A DNA stretch of 64,000 bases from Desulforapulum autotrophicum HRM2 (GCF_000020365.1 NC_012108.1:2294001-2358000), one strand, 5' to 3'; shown: positions 18,328 to 27,446, counted from the stretch's first letter. Translations and numbers: made by a program. The notes: generated from the sequence alone by a model not told the origin.

Positions 18328-19727
18328 ATACTTCCCCCATGCGCCTTGATGATATGTTTTGAAATTGATAACCCCAGTCCGGTCCCCATTCTAGTGCCAA
18401 GACTATCATCAATTTGTTTGAATTTATAAAAAATCTTTTCAAGATGTTCAGGTTTGATTCCCGGTCCGTTATCCACCACCGTCATTATCAGCTTTTTGCC
18501 GGAATCAACGGAAAAACAACTGACGACAACCTTCCCTTTTTTCGGTGTAAATTTCAAGGCATTGCCGATTAAATTATTCAGGACTTCCAAGATCCTGTCT
18601 TCATCAATGCAAACGTCTGGAAGATCCTCCTGGGGAGGAGAAAATTCAAGATCAATCTGTTTTTCCCCGGACAATGGGGCCAACTTCAGAATAGATTTTC
18701 GTATCACAACCGGTAGACTGCGTCGGATATAACGGTATTCCATTTGTTTGGCTTCCATTTTGGAATAGTCAAGAATTCTCATGACCGAGTATAACAACCG
18801 ATCGCATTCTCCATGGATCAGGAGGAACAATTCCCTTTGTTTCTCAGGATTATCAGCATAAAAACCCTTGGATAAAATGGTTGAAGCTCCCTTTATGGAT
18901 GTAACCGGTGTCCTCAATTCATGGGATACATGGCTTACAAAATCAGCCTTCAGGCTGTCCAGTTCTTTTAACCGACGGCACATGGTATTAAAATGGACAG
19001 ATAAATCCTGGATCTCTTTTGGTCCCTTGATCGTTTGGATTTCTTCGAAATGTCCCCGGGCAATTTCTTTGGTCTTTTGTTGAAGACGGGTCACTGATTT
19101 TGTAATTGACCGCGTGTTGAAAGTGGTGATGAGCATTCCCAAAAAAAGGGCAAACACAGTCGTTATCCCAGTAACCAAACGAATCTGAGAGCTCATCTGG
19201 CTGGACCGATTTAATTTGTCGGCAATAATACTCCGGGTGATTGCAGTCATTTTCTTCAGATTCATGACGGTGACTTTAAGGAGGGGGCCTGCCTCTTCTA
19301 AAAAAAGATCGATATCGATTGTCTCCCCGACGATACTCAGGTCAGCCTTTTCTTCAAACCGCTTCAGGTAGCCTGTAAAAGAGTCAAACGCTTCGATACT
19401 AAGCTCTTTTTGTTCATCTGTTTCCATTAGATTAATAACGGCTTGGAACTCTGTTTCCAGTTCTGTTTTCACAGAGGTGAACCGATTGTAATAATTAATA
19501 TCCCTGGATACAAAATATTTTTCACCGAACTTGGCAAGGGAGGATAAAGAGTCCAAGAGACGATCCCCAAATAGAATACTTTGCTGATTTTTGGCAACAA
19601 TTTCCTGGGTCATTTTTTGAACGACATTCAGCCTGAAAACAACAAAGCTTCCAAGTGCAAAAATAAATAAAAGAATAATGATATTACCAATCACCAGGCG
19701 TTTGAACAGGGTAAGGCCCATGATCAA
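18264..19727 (-). CDS. Membrane sensor histidine kinase (GlrK-like)
   Basis: 487-aa kinase. One membrane segment lies at about residues 12-32 and a second at about 185-205, enclosing a periplasmic helical sensor of about 150 residues. HAMP follows (RSITKSVTRLQQKTKEIARGHFEEI). The HisKA H-box is FVSHVSHELRTPVTSIKG. The ATPase domain shows NLIGNALKFTPKKG, VVDNGPGIKPEHLEKIF and GTGLGLSISKHI. The TTG at 19727 lies seven bases after GGAGG and is preferred; ATG 19721 is in frame. It phosphorylates the regulator encoded two genes downstream. Confidence 0.9.
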   Translation of the reverse strand: MIMGLTLFKRLVIGNIIILLFIFALGSFVVFRLNVVQKMTQEIVAKNQQSILFGDRLLDSLSSLAKFGEKYFVSRDINYYNRFTSVKTELETEFQAVINLMETDEQKELSIEAFDSFTGYLKRFEEKADLSIVGETIDIDLFLEEAGPLLKVTVMNLKKMTAITRSIIADKLNRSSQMSSQIRLVTGITTVFALFLGMLITTFNTRSITKSVTRLQQKTKEIARGHFEEIQTIKGPKEIQDLSVHFNTMCRRLKELDSLKADFVSHVSHELRTPVTSIKGASTILSKGFYADNPEKQRELFLLIHGECDRLLYSVMRILDYSKMEAKQMEYRYIRRSLPVVIRKSILKLAPLSGEKQIDLEFSPPQEDLPDVCIDEDRILEVLNNLIGNALKFTPKKGKVVVSCFSVDSGKKLIMTVVDNGPGIKPEHLEKIFYKFKQIDDSLGTRMGTGLGLSISKHIIKAHGGSIWAESQYSKGTKILVTLPAAV

Positions 19728-19841
19728 AATAAAACCTCCCCCATGGCTTGTCTTTCATGCTGTCTTTTGCGTTGCATTAATGGGTATATTTTAATTGGTG
19801 AACTCATGGGGTGTTGTCCCGAATCCCATCTATGTTGTAAC

Positions 19842-19875
19842 AAAAAAAGGGCTCAGCCCGAAAGGCTGAACCCTT
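19842..19875 (-). terminator. Original terminator of tRNA-Phe, stranded at island left end
   Basis: Read on the minus strand, a GGGTTCAGCC/GGGCTGAGCCC stem is followed by TTTTTTT. It lies just beyond the displaced tRNA-Phe 3' fragment, where the terminator of the uninterrupted tRNA gene would be. Confidence 0.8.
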
Positions 19876-19881
19876 GAATTG

Positions 19882-19929
19882 TCTGGTGCCCAGGAACAGA
19901 ATCGAACTGCTGACACGGGGATTTTCAGT
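19882..19929 (-). repeat. attL: displaced 3' part of tRNA-Phe
   Basis: 48 bp identical to 52540-52587. It covers the CCA end, T-arm, variable region and anticodon loop of tRNA-Phe; the match stops there and the 5' half is absent. This marks the left end of the integrated island. Confidence 0.95.
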
Positions 19930-20101
19930 TCTCCGCGCACTGCCATTAAAACCAATTGTATTTTCAAACCCTTAACTGACGCGGCTCTCAGAGCCTTACT
20001 TTTGGTTTCGGTTGGTTTCTTTAGGAAATTTTTGACCTTGACGGGCACAATTTGGGCACAGTAGGCACAGATAATGGTCAGGGGAGAAACAATCCCCTGG
20101 C

Positions 20102-20344
20102 CTATCTCACAATGAAATTTTTGCCCTTCCCAAACACCTCATTCACCACCTGGCGAACATCCGAAATGCATCACCGGCCTTTGGGATTCTTGTCAGCGCA
20201 ATTGCATCCCCCTACCCTCTTTTCGGATGTAATCTTTTCCAGAATCAATGACCGGCCATTTGTAATTGAATCAGCCTCAATGTCATTGACGGAATAACCG
20301 AAGCAGTGGCAAATCAATTCATTTTTATCCTGGCTGGTCGGCAT
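20102..20344 (-). CDS. BFD-like [2Fe-2S] protein, probable selenoprotein (UGA = Sec58)
   Basis: 80 aa if the in-frame UGA at 20171-20173 is read as selenocysteine. The N-terminus has CHCFGYS (residues 12-18) and GGCNC (45-49), followed by NPKGR then the UGA, then C and a continuing helix (ISDVRQVVNEVFGKG) to a TAG. BFD-like domains normally read CxC...GGCxC...NPxGxCC, so the UGA replaces the first cysteine of the final CC pair. Coding clearly continues after it in the same frame. A SECIS-like hairpin follows. ATG 20344 is one base after the stop of the ribbon-helix-helix gene, so the two are coupled. Predicted role: Fe-S or metal handling. Read conventionally, it would be a 57-aa truncated protein. 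Confidence 0.82.
20142..20173 (-). promoter_or_regulatory. Candidate bacterial SECIS element
   Basis: Directly after the UGA, UUCGCC pairs with GGUGAA to form a 6-bp stem around the loop AGGU. The loop begins 20 bases after the UGA. The E. coli fdhF SECIS also has an AGGU-containing loop at nearly the same distance. Confidence 0.75.
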
Positions 20345-20345
20345 C

Positions 20346-20516
20346 TTAATCAGTCGTCCTCAAAAATTTATCCAGTGCCTCTATCATCACCCCGGTCACG
20401 GTTGATCCATTTTCTTTTGCATACCGTTCAATCCTCTCAGCAAGGACACAGGGAATCTTTATGTTTAGGCTCTGGGTTGGATCTGCACATTCGTTTGTGG
20501 TCGACTCTTCTGTCAT
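20346..20516 (-). CDS. Ribbon-helix-helix DNA-binding protein (CopG-like)
   Basis: 56 aa. The pattern SLNIKIPCVLAERIERYAKE then GSTVTGVMIEALDKFL is the beta strand plus two helices of ribbon-helix-helix regulators. AAGGAAC lies just before two successive ATG codons (20519 and 20516). The next gene, the probable selenoprotein, begins one base after its stop. It probably controls its own operon; an 8-bp inverted repeat lies about 85 bp upstream. The metal-linked partner hints at a metal or redox signal, but that is inference. Confidence 0.78.
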   Translation of the reverse strand: MTEESTTNECADPTQSLNIKIPCVLAERIERYAKENGSTVTGVMIEALDKFLRTTD

Positions 20517-20519
20517 CAT

Positions 20520-20851
20520 GTTCCTTCCGGTTTATTGTTGCCAGATTTTTACACACCTGTTGCCCCGATGCAAGAACAATGAAAGTGTGTGTCACAGGGT
20601 GCCTGTAATCTGTTACAGGCTTGTAACGCTTGTAATGAAAAGTTTGTAATAGTAACAGAAATAGTGCTAAAAATATATAATAGTAGATTTATTACAGGTG
20701 TTTATGGATCATATGAGTGTAATCCTAAGCTGTGACAAAGTACCAATGGTGGTAGAGTTTGAAGGTTTTTCCCTGCTATTTAAATCCGGTTAAATCCACG
20801 TTGAATCGTTTTAAAAATAGAAACAACCAGATATAAGACGGAGACTCATGT
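20520..20851. other. Intergenic region upstream of the ribbon-helix-helix operon
   Basis: About 330 bp, AT-rich, with several TTGTAA and TTACAGG copies. It holds the promoter side of the ribbon-helix-helix/selenoprotein operon and the downstream end of the nuclease operon. No other gene is seen. Confidence 0.5.
20601..20620. promoter_or_regulatory. Inverted repeat, candidate operator
   Basis: GCCTGTAA and TTACAGGC, separated by TCTG, form a perfect 8-bp dyad upstream of the ribbon-helix-helix gene. A further TTACAGG half-site occurs near 20694. Ribbon-helix-helix proteins often bind such sites. Confidence 0.5.
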
Positions 20852-22057
20852 TCATTTATCCACAATTTCCTGTTTCTGATAATCATAGCTGTAATTAACA
20901 ATTTCCCCGTTGATCAGAAGATTAATAGCAGTTTCAATGATATGCAGTGGGAGAATGAACCATTCACGTGGCGTATAACGTTTCCCCTCATTATCAAACA
21001 CATCAAGGTTAAGACAACTTTTAGCAAAAAATCTGTGTAACAATTTTTCCAGCTTTTGTGGATTCAAGTTGAACGTCTTAAACTCAGTGATGATCATCAC
21101 ATCTGCCATTAAATATGTGGGTTCTTGTTCAGCATTCTGGATTCGCTGTTTAACTGGCTGGCTGGAGAAACCAATTTTATATAAATCTTTTATATCTTTT
21201 ATTTTAGGATCTTCGCTTAAGGAGCGTAGAATGTATATGTAACCAGTTGGCTCGTCTTCCTCTGATATTGTTCCATCTTCATTGAACATTTCTTTTTGAT
21301 CAGCATTCACTATTTGACGGCTATTTTCTTCTTTCCAAAGTGCTGCAGCTAGAGAGCGCAATAGCATATTAGACTCAGTCCCATTTTCAAACACACAGTA
21401 GAGTCTGGCATTTACATTACCGAAATTTTTCAGTTCTTTTTGACCCACATTTGCAACATAAACCATCATCCCTTGCAAAACGAAAAATGCACCAGGCTTG
21501 ATTTGTAGTTCACTGGTAAATGGTCGCATCTTTTTTTTCTTTGAAGCAAGTTCAGCATGATTTTGTTTAAATAAATGTTCAAACTTTTCAAAATCTTTAC
21601 ATGGTTTTCGTTTGGCAATATAATCCGGCATATCAACAGATTTCGGAACATTTTTAAGCCTGAAAATATCATCTGGATCAGATTCACCCAATGAATTTTC
21701 ACCTCCAAGCAATCCAAGCATATCATCTTTTAATATATCCTCGATTGTTTTAATCTCTTTTGATTCAGGGATTTTTACGTCACCTAATAAATCAAATATA
21801 TCAAACTTCACCAATGTTGCAGCCTTCTCAGGGCTATCCCGCAGACTCTTCAATCGGCTATAAAGCTTTCGTTCACTGATATCTCGACTAACTGCAGGCT
21901 CATGATTGTGTTCTTCCACAAACGCATTAATTTCTTCAAACGAGGCAAGTAGCCGTTCATCTGCGCTAATCACTGAAGATGCCTTTGGTTTAATCTCTAA
22001 CAAACCCAGAGGATCAGTTTCTAAAATTGTCTCCAGTTCTTTATCGAAGTCAATCAT
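20852..22057 (-). CDS. GIY-YIG nuclease-domain protein of a restriction-like operon
   Basis: 401-aa protein. The N-terminal 240 residues are charged and not recognised. The C-terminal part has YIYILRSLSE then DLYKIGFSSQPVKQRIQNA, the GIY...YIG core with its following arginine, and later ADVMIITEF and EKLLHRFF. This is the T5orf172-type branch of GIY-YIG domains. It is the last gene of the operon; its ATG shares one base with the stop of the helicase gene. As the only recognisable nuclease domain of the three genes, it is the probable DNA-cutting component. Confidence 0.8.
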   Translation of the reverse strand: MIDFDKELETILETDPLGLLEIKPKASSVISADERLLASFEEINAFVEEHNHEPAVSRDISERKLYSRLKSLRDSPEKAATLVKFDIFDLLGDVKIPESKEIKTIEDILKDDMLGLLGGENSLGESDPDDIFRLKNVPKSVDMPDYIAKRKPCKDFEKFEHLFKQNHAELASKKKKMRPFTSELQIKPGAFFVLQGMMVYVANVGQKELKNFGNVNARLYCVFENGTESNMLLRSLAAALWKEENSRQIVNADQKEMFNEDGTISEEDEPTGYIYILRSLSEDPKIKDIKDLYKIGFSSQPVKQRIQNAEQEPTYLMADVMIITEFKTFNLNPQKLEKLLHRFFAKSCLNLDVFDNEGKRYTPREWFILPLHIIETAINLLINGEIVNYSYDYQKQEIVDK

Positions 22058-23994
22058 TAACCATTCTCGCTTGCCATTTGTCGTTTCTTGTTTCTAAGAT
22101 AGACTAAGGCCTCGGCCTGTCTTCTTTCCAGTGGGTCCGTTGAATTCATATTAGGTTCCCGCCCATGGACCTTGATAAAAGGTCCAATTTTGTCTCGATA
22201 AAGAATCACGGCCTCTTCATCTGTCATCAGGATACGACCGGCATCAATTGTTTCCTGAATCACCTTTAATAGTTTCGCAGTTACTGATTTAGATAGAACT
22301 TCAAATGCCTTCTGGAATGGATTAATCTGGTCAATTAGATCAATATGAAGCTCTTCAATATTAACAAATTTCCCTGCCATCCGAACAAAGCGTTTATCAC
22401 CAACCTCCTTGATTTCGCCATTCTTGATGGCAGAATCTGCAACCACATGTTGGCGAACTTCCTCTACCTCTTTAGCGCTTAACCCTGGATATTTAGTCTG
22501 TATTACCTTGGGGATCATAACCTTGTTGATTACTTCAGGGTCAATAAATTCCCCTGGCAATGCTTGAAGTATTTTACTGTCCTGCAGGATAGCAGCTTTA
22601 AGATCATTTAAGTCTGACTCCACAATATCCTTCACCCGTTGCGAGCTGGGTTCTTTGAATCCCCGAATCTTTATAGTTCCCTCTTCATTTTCATCATCGT
22701 CAAAGCGTCTTGTTTTGAATTTAAAATTCGGGGCAAGGACCTGCTCCATTAACAGAGAAGCAGTAATAGCCTTGAGCATATTATTGACAGAGAGTTTCAC
22801 CTGATCATCGGCTGCATCTGGCTGGGCAATCAGGTTGGTAAATTGAGCATGGGTTTTATTATTGCTATCGCGGGTGGCTCGTCCAATAATCTGTATAATC
22901 TCAGTCAATGAGCCCCTATATCCAACAGTGAGAGCATGTTCACAAAATGGCCAATCAAAGCCTTCCTTCGCCATACCTAAAGCAATGATTAAATCCATAT
23001 CATCGACATTCTTCATTTGGCGTAGATAAGCAACAATTTTATCACGGTCTTTAGGATTATCGTTGACTAGATCAGCTACCGTAATCGTCTTGCTGTCACT
23101 ATGACGTTTTACATAAATTACACCAGTCTCAGTATCTTGACGGGTCACTGTACCAATAATATCGAGTATGGAATCCACCTCATTATGTTTGTCTTTAGTG
23201 GATTCACCGGCGTTTACGTTGGGAATGTGTAAAATGGTTTTTTTGTCAGTATCCAACACCTCATTAATGGCGCTTAGATACCGGCCTTGATAGAAGTGGT
23301 AACCTATTCCCAACGTTTTTAGATTAGTATAACCATTAAGTTGTTCATAATAGTTGTAGGTGACTTTAGAAAACCTTGCCTCATCTTCTGGCAACAAAAC
23401 CGGCACACTGTCACCCCGAAAATAAGAGCCCGTCATAGCAATGATATGAGCTGCAGTGTTATTCATAATGGAGCGTAACACCTCACCCAGTCGATTTTCA
23501 CCATCGGCAGAGACATGATGAAACTCATCTATAGCCAGTAGAATATTATTAAAGACCGACTCCTCAACAGCATCGTAGGCAAAACGCAAGGTTGCATGAG
23601 TACAGATTAAAATGGTCTCACTGGAATCGCTAAGAAAATTTTTAAATGCAGTAACCTTACTGGAGTCTCCGCCTGGGGTACAAAGGTTATAATCTGAATT
23701 GAAATCCCAATCTGCAAAAAAACCATAAGTGGTGAGATCGGTATTATCAAAGGAACTACCGATAGAACGTTCTGGAACTGCAACAATGACTTTTTTGATT
23801 CCCTGGTTAAAAAGCTTATCCAGGCCTAGGAACATTAAAGCCCGAGATTTCCCTGAGGCGGGTGGGGCTTTTAATAATAGATATTGTGCGTTTCTCGCTT
23901 CAAAGGCACGTGCTTGCATCTCACGCATTCCCATATTATTAATGGAGAGGCTTTTTCCCGTTTGAGCATAGGTAACATCAACAAGATTGGGCAT
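22057..23994 (-). CDS. DEAD/DEAH-box helicase of a restriction-like operon
   Basis: 645-aa superfamily 2 helicase. Walker A PPASGKS lies near residue 45, IDEFHHVSA gives the DExH box, MTGSYFRGD stands for motif III, and ALGMAKEGFDWPF with QIIGRATRD gives motifs V and VI. The last 230 residues are helical and not recognised. It follows the methyltransferase gene by 11 bp and overlaps the nuclease gene by one base. The arrangement suggests that it translocates on or opens DNA for the nuclease, as in ATP-dependent restriction systems. Confidence 0.85.
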   Translation of the reverse strand: MPNLVDVTYAQTGKSLSINNMGMREMQARAFEARNAQYLLLKAPPASGKSRALMFLGLDKLFNQGIKKVIVAVPERSIGSSFDNTDLTTYGFFADWDFNSDYNLCTPGGDSSKVTAFKNFLSDSSETILICTHATLRFAYDAVEESVFNNILLAIDEFHHVSADGENRLGEVLRSIMNNTAAHIIAMTGSYFRGDSVPVLLPEDEARFSKVTYNYYEQLNGYTNLKTLGIGYHFYQGRYLSAINEVLDTDKKTILHIPNVNAGESTKDKHNEVDSILDIIGTVTRQDTETGVIYVKRHSDSKTITVADLVNDNPKDRDKIVAYLRQMKNVDDMDLIIALGMAKEGFDWPFCEHALTVGYRGSLTEIIQIIGRATRDSNNKTHAQFTNLIAQPDAADDQVKLSVNNMLKAITASLLMEQVLAPNFKFKTRRFDDDENEEGTIKIRGFKEPSSQRVKDIVESDLNDLKAAILQDSKILQALPGEFIDPEVINKVMIPKVIQTKYPGLSAKEVEEVRQHVVADSAIKNGEIKEVGDKRFVRMAGKFVNIEELHIDLIDQINPFQKAFEVLSKSVTAKLLKVIQETIDAGRILMTDEEAVILYRDKIGPFIKVHGREPNMNSTDPLERRQAEALVYLRNKKRQMASENG

Positions 23995-24005
23995 TAATAA
24001 TCTCC

Positions 24006-26702
24006 TTAGCTTTTTTCAGCTTCGATCATTTCTTCATAAAGTTTAAAAAGAAACTCCAAACGTTCTTCATCACTTTTAAATGGATGGCTTCGATAACAAC
24101 TTTCTACTGCCAAATCCATTTCATGGTGAGCTTGACGTAAACCATCGGGCATTTTGTCGGGGTCATAGAGTTGTGCCAATGTCTTTTCAGGGTGTTGTTC
24201 CCGTTCGTCCAGTACCTTGAAAACATGATCTTCGAGTCTTGTTTTCACTGCTTCAGTTATTTTCGGAAAGGGAAAAGTGTTGTAACAGAGAGCTGAAGAG
24301 TAGCGATAATCAGTTTTAAGACGACCAGCCACAGTTCGGACCCATGCCATGTGTATACGAGAAGAGATTATGGCAAAAATGTAAAGCGGTGGATCGTATA
24401 TTGCAAAAGCAGAATCCAGAATGATGGTATCACTTTTAAGAAAACCTATTGGAATATAGTGCCTTCTTTCAGATGAAACTCTTGGAATAATGATAGAATT
24501 TTGTTGACTATATCTTGCTTCTGCAAAACGGTGCGAAGTTAATGCATTTTTTATTGTTGCTTTTTTTTTACTGTTCAATCGAAACAGTTTAACCTTTTCT
24601 ATCCTTGACCTAATTTCTGTAAATGATTGCGCTTCCGTTAAATCATCATTTTCTATCCACAAACAATATCGCAGTTTATCATTTATAAATTCTGCAGAAC
24701 CCATCATCTTTTTTAAAAAGCACCCAGCTTCTGGTTTGTTTTCCAATAGGTTATTATATTCTAATGCCGTTAACGATAAATGCCCCCCATCAACAGCCCC
24801 GTTCCCACGTAACATCTCAGGAATTGATGAAAGAGGTGAATGCCTTTTTGAAATAGTAATATTTTTAGCATTTTTTAAATATGGATTGATATTTTTTACG
24901 TTACGGCAGATTGCTCCATTAAATATCAATTTGGGATTTGTATTTAGATTTCTCATCCCCACAATAATACATATTACACCTGCATTGCCTTTAGCATTAT
25001 TTGTCCATTTGAACGACTGGTGAGCAAAGTTAATTTCACATTTCAAGTTAAAAAGATAAGGCCATAGAATTGCCGCTTGTTCTCCTTGGCATATTGAATT
25101 AGTAGAAACAAAAGCAAACTGAGCCTTTGATTTTTGAATGTATCTTGCAGCAAGAAAAAACCAGCAAGCGATATAGTCTAAGACTTTATACTTTTTCATA
25201 TTCAGAAACACTTTAGATAAGTCTTCCTTTTGTTCTTTTGATTGAAGACTATAGCCTAAATACGGCGGGTTCCCTAAAATATATATTTCATTTCCTTTTG
25301 GACACACCTCCTCCCAATTTAGCCGCGTTGCATTGCCACAAACAATATTTCCCCCATCCTTTAATGGTAATGTTGGGCGAATCTGGCCAAAGACCTCTTT
25401 AAAAGCAAGGTTCATCTGATGCTCTGCTAGCCACAGCGAGAGTTTGGCAGTCTCATGGGCAAAGTCATCAAGCTCGATCCCGTAAAACTGGGTGAGCTTG
25501 ATATTGCTAAATAATGTAAGCTGTTTTCCTTCCAACTGCTTAAAAATCTCAATTTCAATTTTGCAGAGCTCCTTGTATGCAATAATCAAAAAATTTCCTG
25601 ACCCACAGGCTGGATCAAATATGCGTAAGTGGCAAAGTCTATCCAACAATTTCAACAACTTTTTCTTATTATCCCCTGCCCGCTCCAGATCAGAATAAAG
25701 ATCATTCAGAAACAGCGGTTCAATCACCTTCATAATGTTGACTACCGAAGTATAATGCATCCCTAAACCGCTACGCTGGTCATTATGCACGACGGCCTGA
25801 ATCATGGAACCAAAAATATCAGGATTGATTGCTTTCCAGTTAAGAGCTCCACATTCGATAATGATCTTTCTCGATTTTGTACTGAATGTCGGAACTGGGT
25901 AATCATCTGCAAACAAACCGCCATTGACATAGGGAAAATCTTGTAAAAATTTTGGATAGTCCGAACGTTCAGGTAAATTGAGCACCTTGAAGAATTTTTG
26001 AAAATAAGTTTGCAAATCCCTACCATCCTGACCAGTATGGGAAGCCAACGCATTGGTGAACTGGTCATCAGCAAAAATACCGGTATCTTCAGCAAAGAAA
26101 CAGAACAGTAGGCGAGATAGAAAGATGTTTAGAGAATGCCTATCTCTCTCATTTTCGGTTGGGTTATCTTCCAGTATGAGATCATAGAGTTTGCCCATAC
26201 GTTCAGCGGCCTTAATGTCCGCAGGATTTTCACTCTGAAACTGTGACTTCTCCATTCCCGACCAGGGCAGGAAGAAATCATAAAATTTCGATAAATCCAT
26301 AATAGGTACATCTAAAGTATCTTCAGTTTTAGTGTCTACCGATAATAGGGTCTTGAAATCGGTAACAATGATGAAACGAGGATGATGTTTGGTAATGCCA
26401 GGGTCTTTCTTTAACCTGTCAATCAGGTCATGTAGATCACTATCGGTTTCTTTTTTAAAAAAGAGCTTCTTCTTCCAGATAATTTCCCCAGGGTTTTTCG
26501 AAAGATTATAATCACCTTTTTGTAATCGGGTGATAGAGGCTTTAGGCTGATTGTATGCGAGCAACAGGTCATAGATAAATGTTTCTTCGACAAGATTCGC
26601 TACAAGCATTTGAACATTTTCTTCTAATTTCTCAATATTCATAAATGGGTCCAACCTTCTATTTTGGATGATATCCAACTCTAATTCATATTTCCCGATC
26701 AT
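24006..26702 (-). CDS. Class I N6-adenine-type DNA methyltransferase (COG1002/MmeI-like)
   Basis: 898-aa protein. The SAM motif DPACGSGNFL lies near residue 362 and the catalytic NPPY near residue 476. The N-terminal 340 residues include SKNPGEIIWKKKLFFK, FLSRLLFCFFAEDTGIF and GLGMHYTS, a pattern common to this large methyltransferase family. Downstream lies a target-recognition-like region. No N-terminal nuclease motif is evident, in contrast to type IIG enzymes, which fits the separate GIY-YIG gene in the operon. It probably marks self DNA. First gene of the three-gene unit. Confidence 0.86.
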   Translation of the reverse strand: MIGKYELELDIIQNRRLDPFMNIEKLEENVQMLVANLVEETFIYDLLLAYNQPKASITRLQKGDYNLSKNPGEIIWKKKLFFKKETDSDLHDLIDRLKKDPGITKHHPRFIIVTDFKTLLSVDTKTEDTLDVPIMDLSKFYDFFLPWSGMEKSQFQSENPADIKAAERMGKLYDLILEDNPTENERDRHSLNIFLSRLLFCFFAEDTGIFADDQFTNALASHTGQDGRDLQTYFQKFFKVLNLPERSDYPKFLQDFPYVNGGLFADDYPVPTFSTKSRKIIIECGALNWKAINPDIFGSMIQAVVHNDQRSGLGMHYTSVVNIMKVIEPLFLNDLYSDLERAGDNKKKLLKLLDRLCHLRIFDPACGSGNFLIIAYKELCKIEIEIFKQLEGKQLTLFSNIKLTQFYGIELDDFAHETAKLSLWLAEHQMNLAFKEVFGQIRPTLPLKDGGNIVCGNATRLNWEEVCPKGNEIYILGNPPYLGYSLQSKEQKEDLSKVFLNMKKYKVLDYIACWFFLAARYIQKSKAQFAFVSTNSICQGEQAAILWPYLFNLKCEINFAHQSFKWTNNAKGNAGVICIIVGMRNLNTNPKLIFNGAICRNVKNINPYLKNAKNITISKRHSPLSSIPEMLRGNGAVDGGHLSLTALEYNNLLENKPEAGCFLKKMMGSAEFINDKLRYCLWIENDDLTEAQSFTEIRSRIEKVKLFRLNSKKKATIKNALTSHRFAEARYSQQNSIIIPRVSSERRHYIPIGFLKSDTIILDSAFAIYDPPLYIFAIISSRIHMAWVRTVAGRLKTDYRYSSALCYNTFPFPKITEAVKTRLEDHVFKVLDEREQHPEKTLAQLYDPDKMPDGLRQAHHEMDLAVESCYRSHPFKSDEERLEFLFKLYEEMIEAEKS

Positions 26703-27143
26703 ATGTATCAGTATTATAAAATGGTGTAAAGAGTCCCTATTGCAGTAAACATAAGGGCTGGCATCCGCTTGTTAATTCCAGTTGATCTAAATGGTCCCAG
26801 GTATGGCTGTTGGGTCTATCTTAAACGTATCATGGTCATTCCGTTTTAAACCTGCCTCACCTTTATTACAAGGGACCCTCTTTTAGGCCATATCCTGATC
26901 TTGGATTAACATCCTGGTCGTCTCAGATAAAATTCACCCAGATTTATCGCCTGTGGGACACAGTGTTGAGAGTGGCATTTGTTCAACATATTGGTCTATT
27001 ATAGGGGTGTAGGGTCTCCTCATGATCCACATCCTACACCTCCATTCCCAACCCCAAAGCAGCCAACAAGACGGCATCATCGCTGTCTGAACGTACATTT
27101 ATTACCCCCCCCCATCGCCATTAATCAAGAAAGGAGCAGCATC
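26703..27143. other. Divergent intergenic region
   Basis: About 440 bp between the methyltransferase operon (minus) and the zinc-ribbon gene (plus). It should hold promoters for both. No RNA gene or clear repeat is recognised. A C-run of nine lies at about 27107-27115. Confidence 0.5.
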
Positions 27144-27416
27144 ATGAACAACAGTTCATTGATCATCAGCGCCGGGAAACCCATCCAGTTCCCAGCACAA
27201 ATTCCATGTCCATCCTGCCAGCAGCCCATGAAGGCAGCACGGAAGTCTATCATCCAGCAAACGAGGCTTTTCACCTGCACCTGCGGTCATAGCCTGTGGC
27301 TGTCATCAGAGCAGTTTGAAGTCAGCACAGGGTTATGTTTCATCTGCGGAAAAACAGATTGCTGCGCCAGGGTCCATTCTTTCCAGGGTTTCATTCGGGC
27401 TGGCATGGGTCTGTAA
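27144..27416 (+). CDS. Small double zinc-ribbon protein
   Basis: 90-aa protein with paired cysteines CPSCQQ and CTCGH in the first half, and CFICGKTDCC in the second, likely two zinc ribbons. The frame is open from 26979, but AAGGAG lies eight bases before ATG 27144, and the upstream part is proline-rich and unlike protein. First of a run of small accessory genes on the plus strand. Function unknown. Confidence 0.65.
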   Translation: MNNSSLIISAGKPIQFPAQIPCPSCQQPMKAARKSIIQQTRLFTCTCGHSLWLSSEQFEVSTGLCFICGKTDCCARVHSFQGFIRAGMGL

Positions 27417-27446
27417 AACAACAAACACAGCACCAGAATCAACAAT

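Noticed and set aside
19882-19960. Complete second tRNA-Phe
   Set aside because: Only the 3' part is present; the 5' half does not pair, so it is an att fragment.
20171-20344. 57-aa truncated BFD-like protein ending at UGA
   Set aside because: The same frame continues with domain-like sequence and a SECIS-like hairpin, so the 80-aa selenoprotein reading is preferred.
26979-27143. N-terminal extension of the zinc-ribbon gene
   Set aside because: Proline/histidine-rich stretch lacking a start signal; AAGGAG supports ATG 27144.
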